From contig NZ_WKJG01000028.1 of assembly GCF_027853235.1 (NCBI RefSeq), positions 97,705-161,704 on the forward strand: 64,000 nucleotides of DNA. The letters run 5' to 3'. Every line of letters begins with the position of its first letter. Positions within the stretch are counted from its first letter, which is position 1. The DNA comes from Aliibacillus thermotolerans (GTDB lineage Bacteria > Bacillota > Bacilli > Bacillales > Marinococcaceae). The notes beneath the pieces are model-generated. The model had not been told where the DNA came from. It saw only the letters and a program-made list of their open reading frames with translations, and ran no database searches. The translations under genes and the position numbers were made by a program. This document shows positions 61,634 to 64,000 of the stretch, one piece after another.

Positions 61634-61672
61634 GAAAAGTAAGGACGGGTATTTGTCCTTACTTTTCTTTTC
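61634..61672. terminator. Bidirectional terminator after the MFS gene
   Basis: GAAAAGTAAGGAC and GTCCTTACTTTTC pair perfectly over an 8-nt loop; it overlaps the end of meaB. Confidence 0.85.
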
Positions 61673-62672
61673 GGTAGACCTTCATTAATTCTTGCACCGC
61701 TTGGGCAAGAGGAATTTCTCCTGTTGTTACTTTCTTTTTCATTTCCGGGAGAGTCTTTTTAATTTGTTGATGTTCGTAAAATGACATTTTTAATTCATCT
61801 TCAATGAGACGATCCATCCACTCTGACAGTTGATTTGCGCGATTTTCTTCAAAATAACCGCTTTCTTTCATTTTTCGTTCATAATCTTTAATCACTTCCC
61901 ATATCGTTGGCACGCCATCTCCTGTTAAGGCAGAAACAGTGTAAGCTTTTGTTTTCCAGCCAGGACTTGCTGGTTTTAGATAATGAAGCAAGCGGTTGAA
62001 TTCAGCTTTAGCTGCTCGTGCTTTTTGGACGTTATCACCGTCTGCTTTATTGATAAAAATCGCATCGGCAATTTCCATGATTCCTTTTTTCATTCCTTGT
62101 AATTCATCTCCTGCACCGGTAAGCATAATGACAAGGAAAAAGTCGACCATCGAACGTACGGTAATTTCATTCTGTCCTACACCGACCGTTTCAACAATGA
62201 TGACATCATAACCGGCTGCTTCACAGATAAGCATCGTCTCTCTACTTTTTCTCGCAACACCACCAAGGCTACCACCGGATGGAGAAGGCCGGACATAGGC
62301 ATTCGGATGTCGCGAAAGCTTTTCCATTCTCGTTTTATCCCCGAGTATACTTCCTCGGCTAATTGCAGAGGAAGGATCGACTGCAAGTACCGCCACGCGA
62401 TGATCTTGCTCACAAAGCATGGTGCCAAATGCTTCAATAAGGGTACTTTTCCCTGCCCCAGGTACGCCGGTAAAACCGATGCGAATTGATTTCCCCGTGT
62501 AAGGCATGAGGCGTCTCAACAATTCTTGTGCCATGTCAAAATGTTTCGGTGAATTGCTTTCCACTAATGTTATTGCCCGAGCAATCATGGCTCGGTCTTG
62601 ATTTAACACACCATTGACGTAATCATCCACCGTTAACTTTTTTCTTTTTCGTGGTTTTGTTTCTTCACCCAC
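61659..62672 (-). CDS. meaB: Methylmalonyl-CoA mutase-associated GTPase MeaB
   Basis: 337 aa from a GTG with AAAGGAGG upstream. G1 motif GVPGAGKST near residue 69, DPSSAISRGSILGDK, the ETVGVGQNE switch and NKADG are all present. It protects and reloads the B12 mutase. Lies 121 bp behind the mutase gene, with a terminator-like hairpin between them. Confidence 0.95.
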   Translation of the reverse strand: MGEETKPRKRKKLTVDDYVNGVLNQDRAMIARAITLVESNSPKHFDMAQELLRRLMPYTGKSIRIGFTGVPGAGKSTLIEAFGTMLCEQDHRVAVLAVDPSSAISRGSILGDKTRMEKLSRHPNAYVRPSPSGGSLGGVARKSRETMLICEAAGYDVIIVETVGVGQNEITVRSMVDFFLVIMLTGAGDELQGMKKGIMEIADAIFINKADGDNVQKARAAKAEFNRLLHYLKPASPGWKTKAYTVSALTGDGVPTIWEVIKDYERKMKESGYFEENRANQLSEWMDRLIEDELKMSFYEHQQIKKTLPEMKKKVTTGEIPLAQAVQELMKVYRKEK

Positions 62673-62748
62673 GCGCGACTCCTCCTTTCCATTTTCTTTC
62701 TCTCCAAGAATTTGTCCGGTCGCATGTTGTTTTCACTTATGTTGTAAG

Positions 62749-62787
62749 AAAAGGCTGTCCTGCTTTTTTTGCAAGCCAGCCTTTCAA
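62749..62787 (-). terminator. Hairpin between mutase and meaB genes
   Basis: AAAGGCTG and CAGCCTTT enclose an inner stem GC/GC; followed on the minus strand by TCTT. It is 7 bp past the mutase stop. Confidence 0.6.
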
Positions 62788-62793
62788 CTTTTA

Positions 62794-64000
62794 TTAATCA
62801 TCTAAACGTCGGTTAATTTCTTCTAGTACTTTTTTTGCTGCAACTGGAATAACCGTTCCTGGCCCAAAAATAGCAGCGGCTCCTTTTTCTTTCAAGAAAT
62901 CATAATCTTGAGCCGGAATGACGCCACCGACGATGGTGACAATATCTTCCCGACCGTGTTTCTTTAATTCTTCCACCACTTGAGGAAGCAATGTTTTGTG
63001 TCCTGCTGCTAAAGAACTCATTCCTAACACGTGGACGTCATTTTCCACTGCTTGCAGAGCTGCTTCTTCAGGTGTTTGGAAAAGCGGTCCAATGTCTACG
63101 TCAAACCCTAAGTCCGCAAAAGCAGTAGCAATCACTTTCGCCCCGCGATCGTGTCCGTCTTGTCCCATTTTCGCGACCATTATGCGCGGACGTCTTCCTT
63201 CTCTTTCCGCAAATTCATCGGTCATTTTCCGTACTTCTTCCATCATCTCTTCTTCTCCAAATTCTGAACTGTACACCCCACTAATGGAACGGGTGACTGC
63301 TTCATGTCTTCCACATACTTTTTCAATCGCATCGGAAATTTCTCCAAGACTTGCGCGAGCTCGAGCTGCTTCCACCGCTAAAGCGAGCAAGTTTCCTTCT
63401 CCACTTTCCGCTGCTTTCGTAATGGCGGAAAGCGTTTCCTTCACTTGATCTTCGTTCCGCTCTTGACGGAGCTTTTCTAATCGTTCCAGTTGGGCGTTTC
63501 GCACAGCGGTATTATCAATATCAAGAATGTCCAGTGGTTCTTCATGATCGACACGATATTTGTTCACTCCAACGACCGTTTCACGACCAGAGTCAATATG
63601 TGCTTGACGTCGAGCTGCCGCTTCTTCAATTCGCATCTTCGGAAGTCCCGCTTCAATTGCTTTCGTCATTCCCCCTATTTCATCGATTTCCTCGATATGT
63701 TTCCATGCTTTCGCAGCAAGTTCTGCGGTTAATTTTTCAACATAGTAAGACCCGCCCCATGGATCAACGACATTTGTAATGCCAGTCTCTTCTTGTAAGT
63801 ATAGTTGCGTGTTTCGGGCAATTCGGGCGGAAAAATCTGTTGGAAGGGCTATAGCTTCGTCCAATGCATTCGTATGAAGAGACTGCGTATGTCCCATTGC
63901 TGCTGCCATCGCTTCAATGCAAGTCCGGACAACGTTATTATATGGATCTTGTTCGGTTAAACTCCAGCCGGACGTTTGAGAATGGGTGCGCAGTGCCATG
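62794..64000 (-). CDS. Methylmalonyl-CoA mutase large subunit, C-terminal part
   Basis: About 402 codons, open to the right edge, so the N-terminal 300 or so residues are missing. The catalytic barrel end is visible ([31 protein letters not shown]). The C-terminal cobalamin domain has [11 protein letters not shown] with the axial His, and [12 protein letters not shown]. It interconverts methylmalonyl-CoA and succinyl-CoA. With MeaB downstream, this is the usual propionate/branched-chain pathway set; other subunits lie beyond the edge. Confidence 0.95.
   Translation of the reverse strand, partial: MALRTHSQTSGWSLTEQDPYNNVVRTCIEAMAAAMGHTQSLHTNALDEAIALPTDFSARIARNTQLYLQEETGITNVVDPWGGSYYVEKLTAELAAKAWKHIEEIDEIGGMTKAIEAGLPKMRIEEAAARRQAHIDSGRETVVGVNKYRVDHEEPLDILDIDNTAVRNAQLERLEKLRQERNEDQVKETLSAITKAAESGEGNLLALAVEAARARASLGEISDAIEKVCGRHEAVTRSISGVYSSEFGEEEMMEEVRKMTDEFAEREGRRPRIMVAKMGQDGHDRGAKVIATAFADLGFDVDIGPLFQTPEEAALQAVENDVHVLGMSSLAAGHKTLLPQVVEELKKHGREDIVTIVGGVIPAQDYDFLKEKGAAAIFGPGTVIPVAAKKVLEEINRRLDD

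Overview
The window looks like the chromosome of a low-GC Gram-positive Bacillaceae bacterium. The evidence is strong Shine-Dalgarno sites, frequent GTG and TTG starts, sigma-A promoters, a Bacillus-type arginine operon (argCJBD-carAB-argF), a trpS-yjbA pair, a FapR-like site before fabH-fabF, a PhoX-TatA-TatC cluster and a group IIC intron like those of Oceanobacillus and alkaliphilic bacilli. CtaG and SCO genes suggest an aerobic caa3-type oxidase. No rRNA, tRNA, CRISPR array, prophage or recognisable defence system was seen.

Layout. 1-7 kb: an unrecognised partial gene at the left edge, a Mn2+-riboswitch-controlled cation exchanger, a thioredoxin-like protein, a UgtP-like glycosyltransferase, trpS, a repeat-rich gap with a 38-aa membrane protein, and yjbA. 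7-14 kb: a DHH-CBS-CCA-adding fusion, an LCP protein, and fabH-fabF. 14-23 kb: the complete arginine operon behind an ARG-box promoter; its CarA lacks the glutaminase triad. 23-32 kb: a broken redoxin gene abutting an interspersed repeat, SCO and ctaG, HAD, GNAT, azlCD, YitT and an esterase. 32-36 kb: an ECF sigma/anti-sigma pair with its own ECF promoter, divergent from a NEW3-domain protein plus ABC-2 exporter. 36-46 kb: small household genes, then a TAXI-TRAP transporter, an RpiR regulator, a GSAM-like aminotransferase and a KamA-like radical SAM enzyme. 46-55 kb: a lipoprotein, a TrpXYZ-like ABC importer, csaA, a B12-radical SAM protein, repeats, and an ACR3/bile-acid-type transporter with a nonsense-mutated OsmC gene. 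55-60 kb: tatC, an ORF-deleted group IIC intron, tatA and phoX with Pho-box-like repeats. 60-64 kb: PadR plus MFS pump, and meaB with methylmalonyl-CoA mutase, which runs off the right edge.

The most interesting parts, in my view, are: (1) the TRAP/RpiR/aminotransferase/KamA-like locus, where the two residues that recognise lysine in lysine 2,3-aminomutase appear replaced by Arg and Ser, so a beta-glutamate-type pathway is a testable idea; (2) a CarA in which all three glutaminase residues are lost while the operon is otherwise intact; (3) the miniaturised group IIC intron between tatA and tatC; (4) two degraded redox genes in different states of decay.

Alignments to family motifs were made from memory of the families, without searches. 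Start codons were often moved from the longest open frame to the position supported by a ribosome binding site; such cases are stated.
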